Positions 22,255 through 36,600 of a stretch of DNA of 64,000 nucleotides are shown piece by piece (the first letter of the stretch is position 1; the number at the start of each line of letters is the position of its first letter). The stretch spans positions 1-64,000 of the forward strand of contig JAACJM010000114.1 in the NCBI GenBank assembly GCA_013368315.1, written 5' to 3'. Origin of the DNA: Tetrapyrgos nigripes (taxonomy: Eukaryota > Basidiomycota > Agaricomycetes > Agaricales > Campanellaceae). The notes under the pieces are model-generated. The model was not told the DNA's origin. It was given only the letters and a program-made list of their open reading frames with translations, and did no database searches. Position numbers and translations under genes: made by a program.

Positions 22255-23539
22255 ATGGACGAAGATTTTCCGTATTCTCTGCAAAAGATAGAAGAATTGG
22301 GTGGTAAATGACTTCACTGATGAGGTTCTGTTGGCCAATCTCAAACTCGCATCCGTTATTTCTCCCAGGACACGAAGATCGCGCATGGCACGTCGCTTGG
22401 AACCCCAAGAAATCTACTTTAGCTTCTTGCTCTGCAGATAAATCCGTCAGATTATACACATATCACGAAGATGGTGAAGGAACGCTTAAAGTGTCTTTCC
22501 TCACATCGATACCTACGGGACATACAAAGACTGTTAGAGCACTAGCTTGGTCTCCGTCTGGAAAAAACCTGGCTACGGCTTCCTTTGATGCGAATGTTGG
22601 GGTTTGGGAGCAGGAAGAAGACGAGGATGGACAACCTGGGGAGTGGGAGTGTGTTGGTACACTTGAAGGACACGAGACGGAGTGTAAGAGTGTCGCGTAT
22701 TCGAGTGAAGGGAATCTTCTTGCAAGTTGTAGTAGAGATAAGACTGTTTGGGTTTGGGAACGTACGTCTTTTTTCAAGTCTGGTGTTCTTTTTCTCATTT
22801 TTTCATGACCAGTCGTACCCGAATCCGAGTTCGAGTGCATGGGTGTCATGATGGAGCACACTCAGGATGTCAAATGTGTGTCATGGCATCCTAGGGAAGA
22901 GGTCCGTATCTTTGCTATGTTTTTTGATGCGTCAGACTCATTTTTACTATCAGTGTAGATTCTCGCATCTGCGTCCTATGATGATACGATAAAGTTATAC
23001 GTTGACGATCCTCAAGATGATTGGTATTGCGTTAATTCGCTAGCCGCACACGAGTCAACCGTATGGTCATTGGCTTGGTCTCCGAATGGTAATTACCTAG
23101 CGTCGGCGTCGGCTGATAAGACTGTGAAGATATGGAGGAGAACAGGCCAGTACGACTTTGACTGCGTTTTGGTGTTGGAAGGTAATGAGAGGGTGGTATA
23201 TTCTGTTACATGGGGCATAGGCAAAGGAAAACAAGAAGATGGATATCTTGGCTGGGTAGCCAGTGCTGGGGGTGATGGTGTCATTCGGGTATGGGAACTC
23301 AAGGTAAAGATAAATCTTCTCATCCGTGTTGTCTACCTAAACATTGATTTGTGCTCTAGGAAACTTCTGAGGGAAAACCTCCCTCTCATAGACTGCTGAC
23401 TCGTCTTCCTGAAGCCCATGGTGTTCATGACATCAATTCGGTGGCTTGGTGTTCTCGGAGTGGATATGAAGACCTGTTGGCCTCTGCCGGCGATGATGGT
23501 GTGGTGAGAGTGTGGAAAGTGAAGCCTGTACCAGTATAG
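22255..23539 (+). CDS. CIA1: cytosolic Fe-S assembly WD40 protein Cia1 (351 aa)
   Basis: CDS join(22255..22303,22369..22761,22813..22901,22959..23303,23360..23539); all phases agree. It has seven WD40-type repeats from the first residues on: GHEDRAWHVAWNP, GHTKTVRALAWSPSG, GHETECKSVAYSSEGN, HTQDVKCVSWHP, HESTVWSLAWSPNGN, a Val-Tyr-Ser-Val-Thr-Trp repeat, and HDINSVAWC...LLASAGDDG at the end. The small all-propeller size and repeat wording fit Cia1 (CIAO1), which targets cytosolic and nuclear apoproteins for Fe-S insertion together with Cia2 and Met18. It could be another WD40 protein, but the length and the tight N-terminal start favour Cia1. The next gene downstream is squalene epoxidase, on the same strand. 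Confidence 0.9.
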
Positions 23540-23812
23540 ATTTTTTTTCTTGTATGAATATAATGCTGTATTTTTTCTCTACGTCGTACGACACAATGAC
23601 GGGCCCTGCCCAATCCAGACCTCAGTGAACAACGACATTGGCGGGTCTCGACCGTGGAAAGAAGCGGTCGCGCCAAAAAAATTCCTAAATTTGTACATTA
23701 CGAAAAAGTCGACCATCAGTGATTTTTATATAGCCTGGTTTCGTTTCCTCACTGTCGTGGTCCCTGTCCCTATTCTCTTCCCGTCGTCGTCACCGTCCCC
23801 GGCCTCGCTATC

Positions 23813-25757
<1,945 letters not shown>

Positions 25758-26187
25758 TAATTGTTAGAGGTTAAGATGGGTGTCATGCAGGTTCAACGTT
25801 TCTCGAGTTGTTGTTTGGTTTACTTTTTCTAACTTCTCAGTACGAGAGGAAGGAAGGCTTGGAGATAGACACGATTATCTGTTAACGTTTAATATTTCAT
25901 TTCGGAAAGTACAATACATATATACCTTAACGTGTTAGATAGAGTAGAGTACGATTTAACATACCTGCATATACTTCTTTCGATTACTCATAAGGCTTGT
26001 TCGTTTCTGGATCATTATCGCTTGGAACATATTCTTACAACGGCCTTTTGAGGTATCGATGGAGGAAGAGTGGCCTGGCTGTATCGGGATTCAGAGGTAG
26101 AAGATGGGCTGAAGTATCGTATCGTACATACAACCAAGAAGTCCGCAAATTAGAATACAGAGGCACCTACATACAGACACAACGATC
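25758..26187. other. convergent 3' intergenic region
   Basis: It lies between the stops of ERG1 (plus) and the second methyltransferase (minus). It is AT-rich around 25880-25990 (poly(A)-signal-like AATACATATATACC). No gene was seen. Confidence 0.4.
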
Positions 26188-29100
26188 TCAGTCATCGTCA
26201 ATCACAATCTGTTCCCTTTGCTGCCACTTTACAACAAGGGCATCTAGCAGAGAACGACCCAACGCCTTCGAGACTGGCCACGCGACAGCATTCCCAATAT
26301 GCCTATGCTAAAAAGAGTCTCCAGTTAGTCAATATACTCTAAAGTCAACGAGACAGCGTTAAATCCATACCATCTACAAAAACATCGGTATTAGCCACTG
26401 TTAAAACCAGAAGAACAAAAAGAGAATGGCTTACCGTAATGACATTGTCCTCCAGAGCAATAAACTCAAACCAGTCCGGGAAACCTTGAGCCCTTGCCAG
26501 TTCACGAACGGTCAACATTCGCTGAGACTAGGAACAACGTTTCAGTGAGTATTATCATTAACAGAATGGCGGTGCTTACATCTGGATGTAAGACCTTGGC
26601 TACTTTAGCGGTAGGATGTGCATTGGTGACCACCGTTGAGAAATGACCGTTCCAGTCAAGACGACGGTAGTACCCTGCAAGATGACAGTGTCATTATAAT
26701 GGCAGCTGGAGAAATCCCTAGGTTTTAATGACATACCAGAGATATTACCGCGCCTTGCCTGGGCCGACCTGGCATTGTGCAACTGAAACTGGCCCAAATA
26801 TGGTTGGATGCCTAGGAGGCGAAGAGTTGTTTGGGAAAGCTCAAGACGGTAAAGTACCACCAATAACTTCAGAAAAAACTTACTGCGTGAGTCTCCACCA
26901 GGTGGGATCTTATAAACACTACAGACCACGCTGAGAAACACCTGTTCACGCCAAGGAAAGCGGCATACCTTTCCACGACTTTGGGAAGAAACTGCTTGGT
27001 GAAATGCTGCAATTTATCCGGATCAATGTTCCTTCCCGCTGGCCTACAATCTACTGTATATCTGGACATTACTGCATTCTCCACGTAGTGATGCTGGACA
27101 TCCTTGCCCCAGGTAGGATGAGGAACACCTTGATACGGGATGGCTGGAATGCCATCCTGTTGGCGCTTGCGCAACTCATCCTTTTCATCTCGGCTCAATT
27201 TGTTGAAGTTCGGATGTTGCCTAAACGAAACACAGACGAGAGTGAACAGCAAGCCTATATGCAAATGCATCAAAAACTTACCAGTCCCACGAAGGCAGAT
27301 CAATGATTGCGTCCCTGACAGTATACGCTCTGTGCGCGGCTACATTTCTCGAAGTGCGAATGGGTTGAATCGCCGAACCGTCGCAAAACTTGATGTTAAG
27401 TGATCTCGAGGGGAAATCATGAGTCGGCTGGGGCAGCAAAGGGAGTGGGAGGCCTTGTTGAGCAGCGATCATGAAAAAGCGAACACGACTTTGGGCTGAG
27501 CCGTAATGACCAGCTTCGAGGTTTGCGAAGACAGTCTGGTATCTGAACAATATTCATTAGCACTGATGTGTTCAAGATGTAGTATGGCGAAGAAGAATTA
27601 CCCCATATCGAGCAGAGCACGGTGAAGGAACTTTAAGCCACCTTGCTCAATACCACCTTCTACCCGACGCTCATCGGCCTGTACAGCGTTGAGACGGTAG
27701 GATAGGAAACCGGGAACGTTCTCGAAGAAGCAATATTTTGGTCGTAAGCGGTCGACCTCAGATAGACACGTCAGAATGAGATTATTCTTGCTGTCGTTGG
27801 CCTTTTTGTACATGTTCAGGTCAGAGTGTCCTTGACTGTTATTCATGAGTATATGGGATAAGTCAATATTGAAAAGAAATCTCACCAAGGAAAACCCGCA
27901 AGAACAACATCAATCTCACCCCGTTTTGGCGGGTCGGGGATATCTTCAGTCTCGTGGTACAAATCCTTTGGCTTGTCCATGTCTTTAAACTCTTCAAGCT
28001 GCGACTTGACAGCGTATCGAAGATACTCGTTCATGCACTGATTGATGACTATAGTGTCGGGAGAGTTTTTCCTGCTCACAGTTAGCTCAACATTTTTGAG
28101 GGATTTAATCGGCACTCACCGATATGTTAACGCAGCTGAAGGGACTATCTCGACAGCATACTTGACCTTGATGCATTGGCTGCCAAGAGCAAACCCAGTT
28201 GCAAAGGCACTACATCCACCAAACAAGTCGGTAGCAATAAGCGGATTCTGCTTATAGTACGCCCTAACTTCCCTCTCCTGCTCCCAGCGCCTTGCTTCTG
28301 CTTCAGGACAAGTTGCACAAATGGCCACTTTCCTACATGACTTCTTTTCTTCCCAGGCTCTCTTTGTAACCTTCATCTTCGGGAAGCAAAACTTAAGGTA
28401 AAAATGATACGGGGAGCGCGAAATCCATTCTTCTCGAGTATCTTTGCCATCCTCATTCTTGAGTAATTTCAAGTGAGCAACATGAATGACACGAACAAGC
28501 CGGTCAGCTTGAATGATATCTGTTTCGTCCGTAATGTACAGGTGCCTCTGGAACGGATACTCATGTCAGCTTCCACCAATGATACAGAGGAGAAATAAAG
28601 CTTAATCCTGACCTCATCCCGGAAATAGTCCTCAGGAAGAACCTTGACGTCCCTAATTCGGCCAACCTTCCGAACGACAATCAAAGGGCCCTTCTCGTGG
28701 AAATCCACAATGTAGCCAAGGTCAGAGCCTCCAACCTCGTAAGATTTGTATGATATAAAGTCATGGAGGTGGCATGAAACATTGTCATACTTGACGCCAG
28801 TGAAAACCGCTTTGCCGTTCTTCCTTTCGTGGATAGGTTGTGGTATCGCTCGCTCCTCTATCTTTTCCCTCAGATCACAGACATGACAGGCATCTGGACG
28901 TGGGTCAGATTTGGCTTTGTCCATGCCCTCTGTGTCAGGAGTAGTGCATGATGCAGTAACGGGATCGTATACAAACCTGTTGAAGAAGAATGAGCGAGGA
29001 CTCTATTGCGCAATAGAAAGTCAAATCAGAATTACCTGTAGAAAAAGTCATTCTCATGAAGCTTGCCCAGTCCTGCTTCTGTCGGTTGATCTTTCACTTT

Positions 29101-30993
29101 GACCTTGGCTATGATGCATGCCAGAGGGACAGGACCGCAAAGATCTTGCAGGAAAAGTTCTTGAGGGCGATGTAGCTCTTCAAGAATGGGGATTTGAGAG
29201 CCGTGGTTGTACCATTGAATGTGAGCTATTCCAGTGTCCCCACTGAGGTTCCCGGCTTCGTGATCGAGGTATATTATTCGAGCAAACCTATCAAGAACGA
29301 TCAACCCAAGGAACACGATGAACCAGAGAAAAGTTTTCACGTACCAGAAATAATCAGCAACCTGACCGTCCTCTGGTATTTCCGATTCATGAGGAATAAG
29401 AGACTGAGGTCCCTTTTTAGCCTTCTTGGCAGGATCGTGGCCGACAAGAACGACGATATCATCTCCTGGCTTCAAGTCAATGAGTAACAACCAACTTGTT
29501 TAGAAGATAATGTGTACCTTATAGACGATGCCATTGACTCTCACAGAAGAGAGACACCTCGTTCTCTTGCCTCCCTTTCTGATGATATCCTCCTTATCCC
29601 ATTGGACTACGGGATCGTGTCTCGCCACATCCAAAAGTCGGTAAAGACGTTGCCGTTGACGATGCGCCTTCCTCTTCTTCTCCACCTTTTCCATGCGCTC
29701 ATCCACCCTCTTGGGTCTTGGACCAACAGTCAGGACCGACTCTTCAATTAACCCATCTGCCAATGCACCGATACTCTCAACAACACATGTACGGTTGGGA
29801 TACTCGAGCACACGTCGATCAATATTTATTCGATGATTACGCCAACGTCTACCGCCGTTATTATCCATGCCATTGTTGTCTTCGTCAGACCGTGAAGGTA
29901 GAAGTGCTCTGATGAGAGGGACATCCTTGAAACGCGCCAGGAGATTCAGTTCTTTCAGGGCTGGCCTCAGATATGATCTCTGAAGTGATAATCAAGAGTC
30001 AGATCCATAGCAGAAGAACAGAACGCAGACATATCATACCGCCACTTGGATATCTCCCGCGGTAAACTTACGTCCAAACGGATCCGACTGCGTCTCAAAA
30101 TCATTTTTGAAGTCTTCATCTCGGATTTTATTGTCTCTTCGAGCAGCTGCAATAATTTTTTGGACGATGACGCGAGGTGTCAAAAAAAGACGAAAAAAGT
30201 CCTGATATCGTGGATTGGGGATATCCAAAACATAGAAGGCAAGTGGTGTCTCGATAGCACCAGCCCTAGAACACCTTAGCTCGTAGTTCGGCCATCAGGA
30301 ATCAGAGGTTCAAAAGACTCACCTCCACCAATTCGCCTCATTCCAGTCATATTCGAAAAACATGATAGTTTTCAGTATCACATATACACCTTCCTCGTTA
30401 TTCTCTCCGTCGTCATCTTCGTACTCCTGTATGACTCTAACCTTTCCTACTGCCTGAAAATTCCGTTCCTTTCCATCCGGCCGAGCCAGCGTATCCAGAG
30501 ATATGAGCTCGTTACGACGCCGTGCATCGTATATGCTGAAGTCGGATATCACCATTTCTGGTTTATTATCCTCATCAAAGTCAACACCAAACAGGTCGAG
30601 GACTTCTTCCTCTGTCCAGACCTCAAGATCTTGACGAGGCTCATAGAAAAAGACTAAGACGGTATTTGATTAATGTTTAGTGTAAAAAAGTCAAGAATTT
30701 GGTATGCACCTGGAAGCTGGTCTCGAAGAGTACTCGTTTGCTCTGAGGTTGAGATACTTTTACTTCTTTTAGTCTAGGTGAGCAATGAGTGCCATAATGT
30801 TGCTGAGAACACCCGTGTAGACCTTTGGCTCTTCCTGATTATGTTGGGTCGGCTTTCTCTTCAGAGGTAAAGGTGTTGAAGAAGATGGCACACTGGGAGT
30901 GGGTCCAACGGAACCTGATGAAGATGGAGTATGGAAGTCCGGTCCCCATGAAACTTCACCAGCAGTCGGACGAGGACGACGAGGCGGAGGCAT
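26188..30993 (-). CDS. DNMT1-type methyltransferase paralogue (about 1262 aa), divergent motifs
   Basis: CDS complement(join(26188..26307,26371..26373,26435..26527,26580..26674,26737..26811,26884..26930,26969..27220,27282..27542,27602..27835,27886..28071,28120..28547,28613..28976,29036..29287,29345..29469,29518..29979,30040..30265,30323..30653,30710..30773,30823..30993)); all phases agree. It has the same architecture as the plus-strand gene: replication-foci-like region, BAH1 (PGDDIVVLVG, ADYFWFARI), BAH2 (CHLHDFISYK, VVRKVGRI) and catalytic domain. Nearly every intron is at the same place and phase; one extra intron lies near the N-terminus. C870 of PCQ, ENV, QSRVR and HIGNAVAWP are present. 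Motif I reads DLFGGCSAF, with Ser778 where a Gly is usual, and motif IV reads PCQGHSDLN instead of PCQGFSGLN. It is probably folded, but activity may be changed. Confidence 0.88.
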
Positions 30994-31094
30994 AATGGAG
31001 GGTCGAAAGAGTCGTGAACTATGAGAAAGAAGCGCGACGCGTCAAGTGCAGCGTCACTCTTTTCTTCCTCCCACCACCACTCGGTTGAGTTGAC
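30994..31094. promoter_or_regulatory. 101-bp shared promoter, methyltransferase 2 / MRP10
   Basis: The divergent start codons at 30993 (minus) and 31095 (plus) leave 101 bp for both promoters. The stretch holds GCGACGCGTCAAGTGCAGC (an ACGCGT core, the MCB cell-cycle element) at about 31031-31050 and a C/T-rich tract. A cell-cycle link is only a suggestion. Confidence 0.45.
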
Positions 31095-31449
31095 ATGGGT
31101 ATCCATATTAAAAACCTCAAGGTCAGGCCCAAGAAGGGTATGTCCTTCCCATTCATCAGTTTTCAGTCTCTACCTAACCTCCGAGTACAGCTGGGGTAAC
31201 CGTCATGTGTGCTCCTCAGCTTACAACAATGTTGGGATGCTGGGCTGCGTCTGGAGACCTTCACTCCGTTGGTGCTTGCCAGGAAGCTGCACAAGACCTT
31301 TTCAGATGTATGAGGACGACGGTGCGTTTTCAGAGCTGTCCGAGTAGAGATTTTACTGACACTTTTCCTTCGTATAGCCCTTGCCGAAGAAAGTTCATGC
31401 ACCTACCATTAACTATCATCTTGCTAGACTAAGGAAGAGAGTTCAATAA
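31095..31449 (+). CDS. MRP10: mitochondrial small ribosomal subunit protein mS37 (Mrp10, twin CX9C; 81 aa)
   Basis: CDS join(31095..31137,31191..31321,31378..31449); three small exons, all in phase. The protein starts MGIHIKNLKVRPKK and has the twin CX9C signature: C21-x9-C31 (CAPQLTTMLGC) and C44-x9-C54 (CQEAAQDLFRC). It also has the Mrp10-typical GCWAASGD between them and the basic end TINYHLARLRKR. Such proteins are imported by Mia40 into mitochondria and form part of the small mitoribosomal subunit. The length and the N- and C-terminal wording fit Mrp10 rather than other CHCH proteins. Confidence 0.87.
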
Positions 31450-31886
31450 ATGTCTCTTTTTATCTGCCTTTACACTCTACATTCCTAAAAACTTTGTTGT
31501 CCGTGACAAGGAGAAGTATTAGCTTGTGCATGGCCCAATTCGCTCGACATCCAATATCAAGGAAAGCTTCACCAACACTATTCTCAGCATATTTTCCATC
31601 CATCTCTGACGTTTTAGTGCACCGAATTTGTCGACGTAGTCCGCTTGATATTTTTGTGTCTCAAGTCCTGGTCATACTTACACGCTAGCCTGCTATACAG
31701 GATGTCATTCTTCTAAAATACGCTACGAATGCTACGTACACGCGGTTTAATACATTGATTATTCTCTATCGTTCCAAATGGTCTGCTACAGTCCTCTATC
31801 TAACACAATTTTCCGTTCATGGCAAATCATAAGCGTTTCATCTCAAGCATAATAATGACTGGCAGAAAGCCATTATGCATTATGCA
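31450..31886. other. intergenic, nothing recognised
   Basis: AT-rich 3' flanks of two convergent genes (MRP10 and the 31.9-33.6 kb gene). It contains CATTATGCATTATGCATC (about 31872-31889), a short direct repeat. No gene was seen. Confidence 0.4.
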
Positions 31887-33602
31887 TCACCCTCGAGGAT
31901 GTACTTGCTTCAGCTTGGACCCAGACTGAGAAGATTTACTCCTCTTAGTCTTCGACGGGAACAGCGAACCAAGTTTACTCCCTTCCCTCTTTACCGGTGG
32001 TGGACTCTCCGTCTGAACAGCCATATCCACCTTCACCGTCGACGCACTCAACTCATCAGCTCTAACCTCCTCTTCCCCGCTCCCCACCTCTTTCGGTGCC
32101 CCATGAACCTCAAAATCCCACGCAGCAGGTAAGATCGCAATAGGCAACAACCACGTCGCAGTGAGCACCACTCCATTGCCTGTATCGGTCGTCTGCACCT
32201 TGTCCCATGACCAAACAATGAATGCGCCAACATAGCCCAAGAAAGGAGAGACTCGTCTGAGCATGAGCATACCGGCTTGAAATTGAGGTGGGACCATCAT
32301 CATGGGGACTTGGTCGAGGACCCACTTTAGTGCAGCTGTGAGCATTGCACCTCGTTTGGCTGCGGCGACGTGAGCGTTGGAGAGTTGAGCCATGACGGGT
32401 GGGGGTAGGTAGAGACGGTACCCCCACCAAGTGACTTCTATGGATATTTTGGTGGCAGAGGGGTAGAATACACGAGTGCCTTTGGGTGGTGATGTAGGTG
32501 TTTGGGCAGACTCCACAGGTGTGGAAGTGGAAGTGGATGAGGATGTGGTAGCTTGCTCGTCTGTCTGTGTTGACACTGAAGAGACCACCTTTCTGGATCT
32601 GGAAGATGTTGACCTGTAGCTAGGAAATGATAGCTTCGCGTCAGAGTTGAGCTCGTACTTAAAAGAGAACGAAGCATACCTGTATTCCGAAACGATATCC
32701 GACTCAGCAATTTCTGGCAGATCCATGTTTCCTTCAGGCTGAAGAGGAGTACAGATCATGATACCGCCCTCCTCAGGTTCAGCTTCCTGATCAGTAGCCT
32801 TCCCCTTGTTCTTCCCTCCATACCCCATTTTATCGAGCATCGCCCATACGCTTTCTCTCCCTCTCTCAATACCCTTGCCCACAGCTCCATTCATGATAGC
32901 ATCCGAAGACAGATACTGCGCAAGTTTTCCATCGATATCTGAAAACACAGAACCATTGCTCGGCGCAGACGAACTCGGATTCGGGGACGGAGGTGCACTT
33001 TGACTTTGACTGCTCCTCCTCGTAGGCGTGGAGGGACCAAACAAAAACTTTTCGTCAATTAGCGACTTTATCTTCATTGCCAGAGTTTGTGGTTCTGGAG
33101 CATCGTCAGCTAGAGCTTCCCCTGCATTGTCATCTCCAGAAGTCGAAGCCTTTCTCTTCCCTTTGGCGATCGTCGAGCTACTCCCTTGACCATCAACAGC
33201 ACTAGTACTAGCACTGGCACTACCCGCCAATTCCGTCTGCACCTCCGCCGTCGACACAGGAGCCTTCATATCCTTCTTCCACTTCTCCAACTCTCTCTTA
33301 TATTCCTCTACATCATGCGACCACTCTGATGCTCCAGAACCCGCATCCGGGGCTTTAAAATTGGCCAGATCCCAAGATGATCGAGGAAAGGAAGTCTTAT
33401 CTGAAGACCTAGATCGAAAGTTGCTGCTCATAGTGGATTTGAACCGCGAAAGGGCGAACAATTTTGCTTTGGGGATAGGTACCGGTGTAGGAGAGGTGCT
33501 TGGGCCGGCATCTTGCTGGATGTTTTCTGAGCCGTTTGAGGTTTTAGTAGAGCTTGTTTCTGTTTGGGAGGAGGTACTCGCAGTAGATGATTTGGCTGGC
33601 AT
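31887..33602 (-). CDS. conserved-looking protein of unknown function with hydrophobic C-terminal segments
   Basis: CDS complement(join(31887..32613,32680..33602)); the 66-nt intron (GTATGC...CTACAG) is a multiple of three, so an unspliced reading is also open. The first ATG of the frame is at 33602. The N-terminal 300 residues are Ser/Thr/Pro-rich and likely disordered, with a short charged helix (VEEYKRELEKWKKDMK). The folded part starts near TKISIEVTWWGYRLYLPPPVMAQL and has two hydrophobic stretches (VSPFLGYVGAFIVWSW and VLTATWLLPIAILPAAWDF) that could be membrane segments. The tail is basic (KTKRSKSSQSGSKLK). I do not recognise the family and assign no role. The 5' side faces a large gene-poor region. 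Confidence 0.7.
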   Translation of the reverse strand: MPAKSSTASTSSQTETSSTKTSNGSENIQQDAGPSTSPTPVPIPKAKLFALSRFKSTMSSNFRSRSSDKTSFPRSSWDLANFKAPDAGSGASEWSHDVEEYKRELEKWKKDMKAPVSTAEVQTELAGSASASTSAVDGQGSSSTIAKGKRKASTSGDDNAGEALADDAPEPQTLAMKIKSLIDEKFLFGPSTPTRRSSQSQSAPPSPNPSSSAPSNGSVFSDIDGKLAQYLSSDAIMNGAVGKGIERGRESVWAMLDKMGYGGKNKGKATDQEAEPEEGGIMICTPLQPEGNMDLPEIAESDIVSEYRYASFSFKYELNSDAKLSFPSYRSTSSRSRKVVSSVSTQTDEQATTSSSTSTSTPVESAQTPTSPPKGTRVFYPSATKISIEVTWWGYRLYLPPPVMAQLSNAHVAAAKRGAMLTAALKWVLDQVPMMMVPPQFQAGMLMLRRVSPFLGYVGAFIVWSWDKVQTTDTGNGVVLTATWLLPIAILPAAWDFEVHGAPKEVGSGEEEVRADELSASTVKVDMAVQTESPPPVKREGSKLGSLFPSKTKRSKSSQSGSKLKQVHPRG

Positions 33603-36600
33603 GATGGTAGAGGACAAGCCTCGAGCCTCGAGGCACGCGTTGCCCCAGCGATAAATTAGTCCGACGTCATAGATATTAGCTAGTACTCCTCCTCACCTCA
33701 TATTATCCAAAATGAAGATCTGAAACCTCCGAAACCTTCTCACTGAGCTTCGAAGGTTCACAATTGCAGGCTCTCCTTGAAATCTTCAATACCTCTGTGA
33801 TACAAGCAGAACGTCCACAGCACAATGACTGCCTCCAAGAGCACGGTCGGACAAAACTGGCTTGGATTTCCATGGTGAAGTTTTTTCTACGCAATTTTGC
33901 GGTTGGATGGGCAGCAGCTCCTACTCGTACTACAAGCAAAGTGCTAATTAATGGGTCGCAGAGTGTATTCATATCCTCGCAATTCACGTAGATATCTTGT
34001 TAATGCTATCGAGTTCGATGAAAGCATTGATATCCGCTCCTTGACTCTCTGTTCCAACTCTCAGTCTTGCGGCGTTTCGGTCGGGCAGGGTTCCGGTTCT
34101 GACCATTCTGTAGCAGCTCGATAATTAACGACATATGCTCCGAGATGGAAGCCTCTTAATATCGAAGTATATTTCTGAAGATCAGAAGGTGTGGGTCAAA
34201 GATAGCCCTCACCGGGCTACGCCACAGCTGGCACGGGTAGCGGTCCAGAAATACGTTGCAAGGACTATGTATTGTGTGGCCAGAATCTTCCACACTCGGT
34301 GATAGACGGTCCCGCAGAAATAGGCGACTGGTATTCATCAGCCACCAAAGCTCTTCTAAGGACCTCTGAAGTAAAAAGAAGTGGAAGGCAAGATTTGGGG
34401 TCTCTTCTTTCAAGTTCCCCTTGACTTAAGCTGTTTTTGGAATCAATAACCTCAACTTGAAGTCCTATGACTGGGCGAGAGTCTCCATTCGTTTGGGCTA
34501 TGGGAACTTGCTATTAATCACGAGAGCGTGATAAGGATACCATGACAGGCCTACTTTGATAGACGTCCTGATTCCAGTGAGTACTTTGAGAGCGGAAATG
34601 GTTATAATGGGATTCAAAATGGTACAGAGACATCACCGGTGACGTCTACGCAAAAGCCCATTGCGTTTTGGGTTCATGATTCGTCCAAAAAATGCTGGAG
34701 CTATAGAAAAAGATATCAGCCAGGCGAGAAAAGTGACGAACAGGAAAAAACGCACAGTATGCGGCCCGCTGGTCTGAACCTATCACGGTCTATACCCTCT
34801 ATTTCTTCATCCCATAGTCTCCATCATCTCATGCAAGCTGCATTCAGCTTCAAGTACGCGATTGTGGTTGTCCTCAACACTGCTGGTCGATCTGACTCTC
34901 GTTACGACGCGTCAGCAGCCTATATACTGTCAAGTCGCGCTTCCTTCTCCGGCATCGGTTTGCCCTCTAGTCGACTGACTCCGTTTTCGAATCTTCGAGT
35001 GTCTTTTTCTTTTTCTGGCTCGGAGGATCCATAACCTGGCATAAGGAGTTCCACAGTTCGAGGTCGAGGGGCTCGCTAGCAAAGGGACCTTTTCTCCTTC
35101 GGTATTCTTTAGTTTTCTCCTCGTGAAGGATCATCTGGCTATGAGTGAAAGATCTGATACGGTTTGTGATAGGCTAACTGATTCCAACCAAAGAGTATTG
35201 TGGGGCACACATGACAACTGTCCGTCCCTTCTGTATCGATGCATGGGGAATGCTGCCTGAGTTTGAGGATGTCGATGAGGTAGAGTTGAAGACTGAAGTA
35301 GAGGGACGAGCACCGTGTGAAATTTCTAACGCGTTCCGCTACTGCGTACGTATTCAAGTCAGAAGAAGCCTTCAAGATTCTTGAGTGCTCTATGATGTCC
35401 TTGTCGCCGTCTACCTCCTTCCTGTATGTCATGTCTTACATGATAATGACAATGACTCTGATATCACAATTTTGACGAGAAGCAGTCGATCTCAACTTCT
35501 GCTTCGATCGACAAGTTCTTTCTTGTCACTGGCAGGTCAGAAGGGACTTCTTGTCCTTGTCCTGTTTCTGGTCCATGCCAGTCTCTCGGAAATCATATGA
35601 TGTTTCCACTGTCCAAAAGAACAACCAAAAGAACAACCAGCTATCTCAAGACTGTCTCCAATACTATATCCCCCTCGTTGTCGGCTAATACACCTCGAGG
35701 TACTAGTAGTCGGATCTGATCATCATGTTCTCTTACTTCCTTCTCTCTCGCTGGGCTTGTTGAGAGATAGAACCCTGAAAACCGTATACTGCTTATCGGC
35801 CCGGTGATCAACTATGATTATCGACTTACTGACGTCCAACTGTCAATAGGAAGGGTGGCCTGCCAGGACTAGGTGGAGGAAGGTCGGGAACACTCTAAAA
35901 GCACTCGCCGGCTTTGCCACTTTGACATGGTCCCTCAGTAGTCAAAATCTCATCTACTCAAGCCCAACGATTCCAAGGCGAGACTATATACTAGTTCTCA
36001 TTGCTCGAGGCATGCATCCCGTACCCCATATTCTTCGACACGCAATATACTAATTTTATACACGATTTCTTCTAATGCTACCTTGTGTTATGACTCGTAT
36101 TCACATCCTGTCTAGGTTCACCACATCAAAACCGCCTCGAGGCCGACTAAAAGCTGCATAAGCACAGTACATTCTCTGAGATACCTCCTCTTATCTCTTT
36201 CCTCAGACCTAAAAAATGATGCGACTTATACGTCATCCCAGAAAGTCTTGGGAAACATCTTTTGTTTCTTACATTTGCGAGTGGGGTTTTGATGGAGCTT
36301 TCGGGAGCATTTGATGGACTATAGTCTCTATACTGGGAAGACTTTGGTGCACCCTCCGAGAGACGGCTTCCGCTCAATTGAACTGTTTGGAAACTGTAAC
36401 GTCAGTGGCTGCTGAACATCGAGATTCGAGAACGCGTTGGAGACTTGACAACTTTGTAGATTAGTAGTTCAGCAGACCTTGAAGTCCGAGTCCGGCCAGA
36501 TAATCGGTGAGGCCGGGTTCTCGGAGATTTGGCTGGTTTCGGTGATAAAATAGTAGGCACATTAACGTGTACTAGTAGCTGCATGATGATCGATGCCGAC

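Noticed and set aside
33703..33987. 94-codon minus-strand frame before the unknown protein gene
   Set aside because: It has no ATG at its start (GTG) and no known motif.
34639..35034. A 131-codon plus-strand frame in the gene-poor region
   Set aside because: Composition looks random, no motif, no supporting neighbours or introns.
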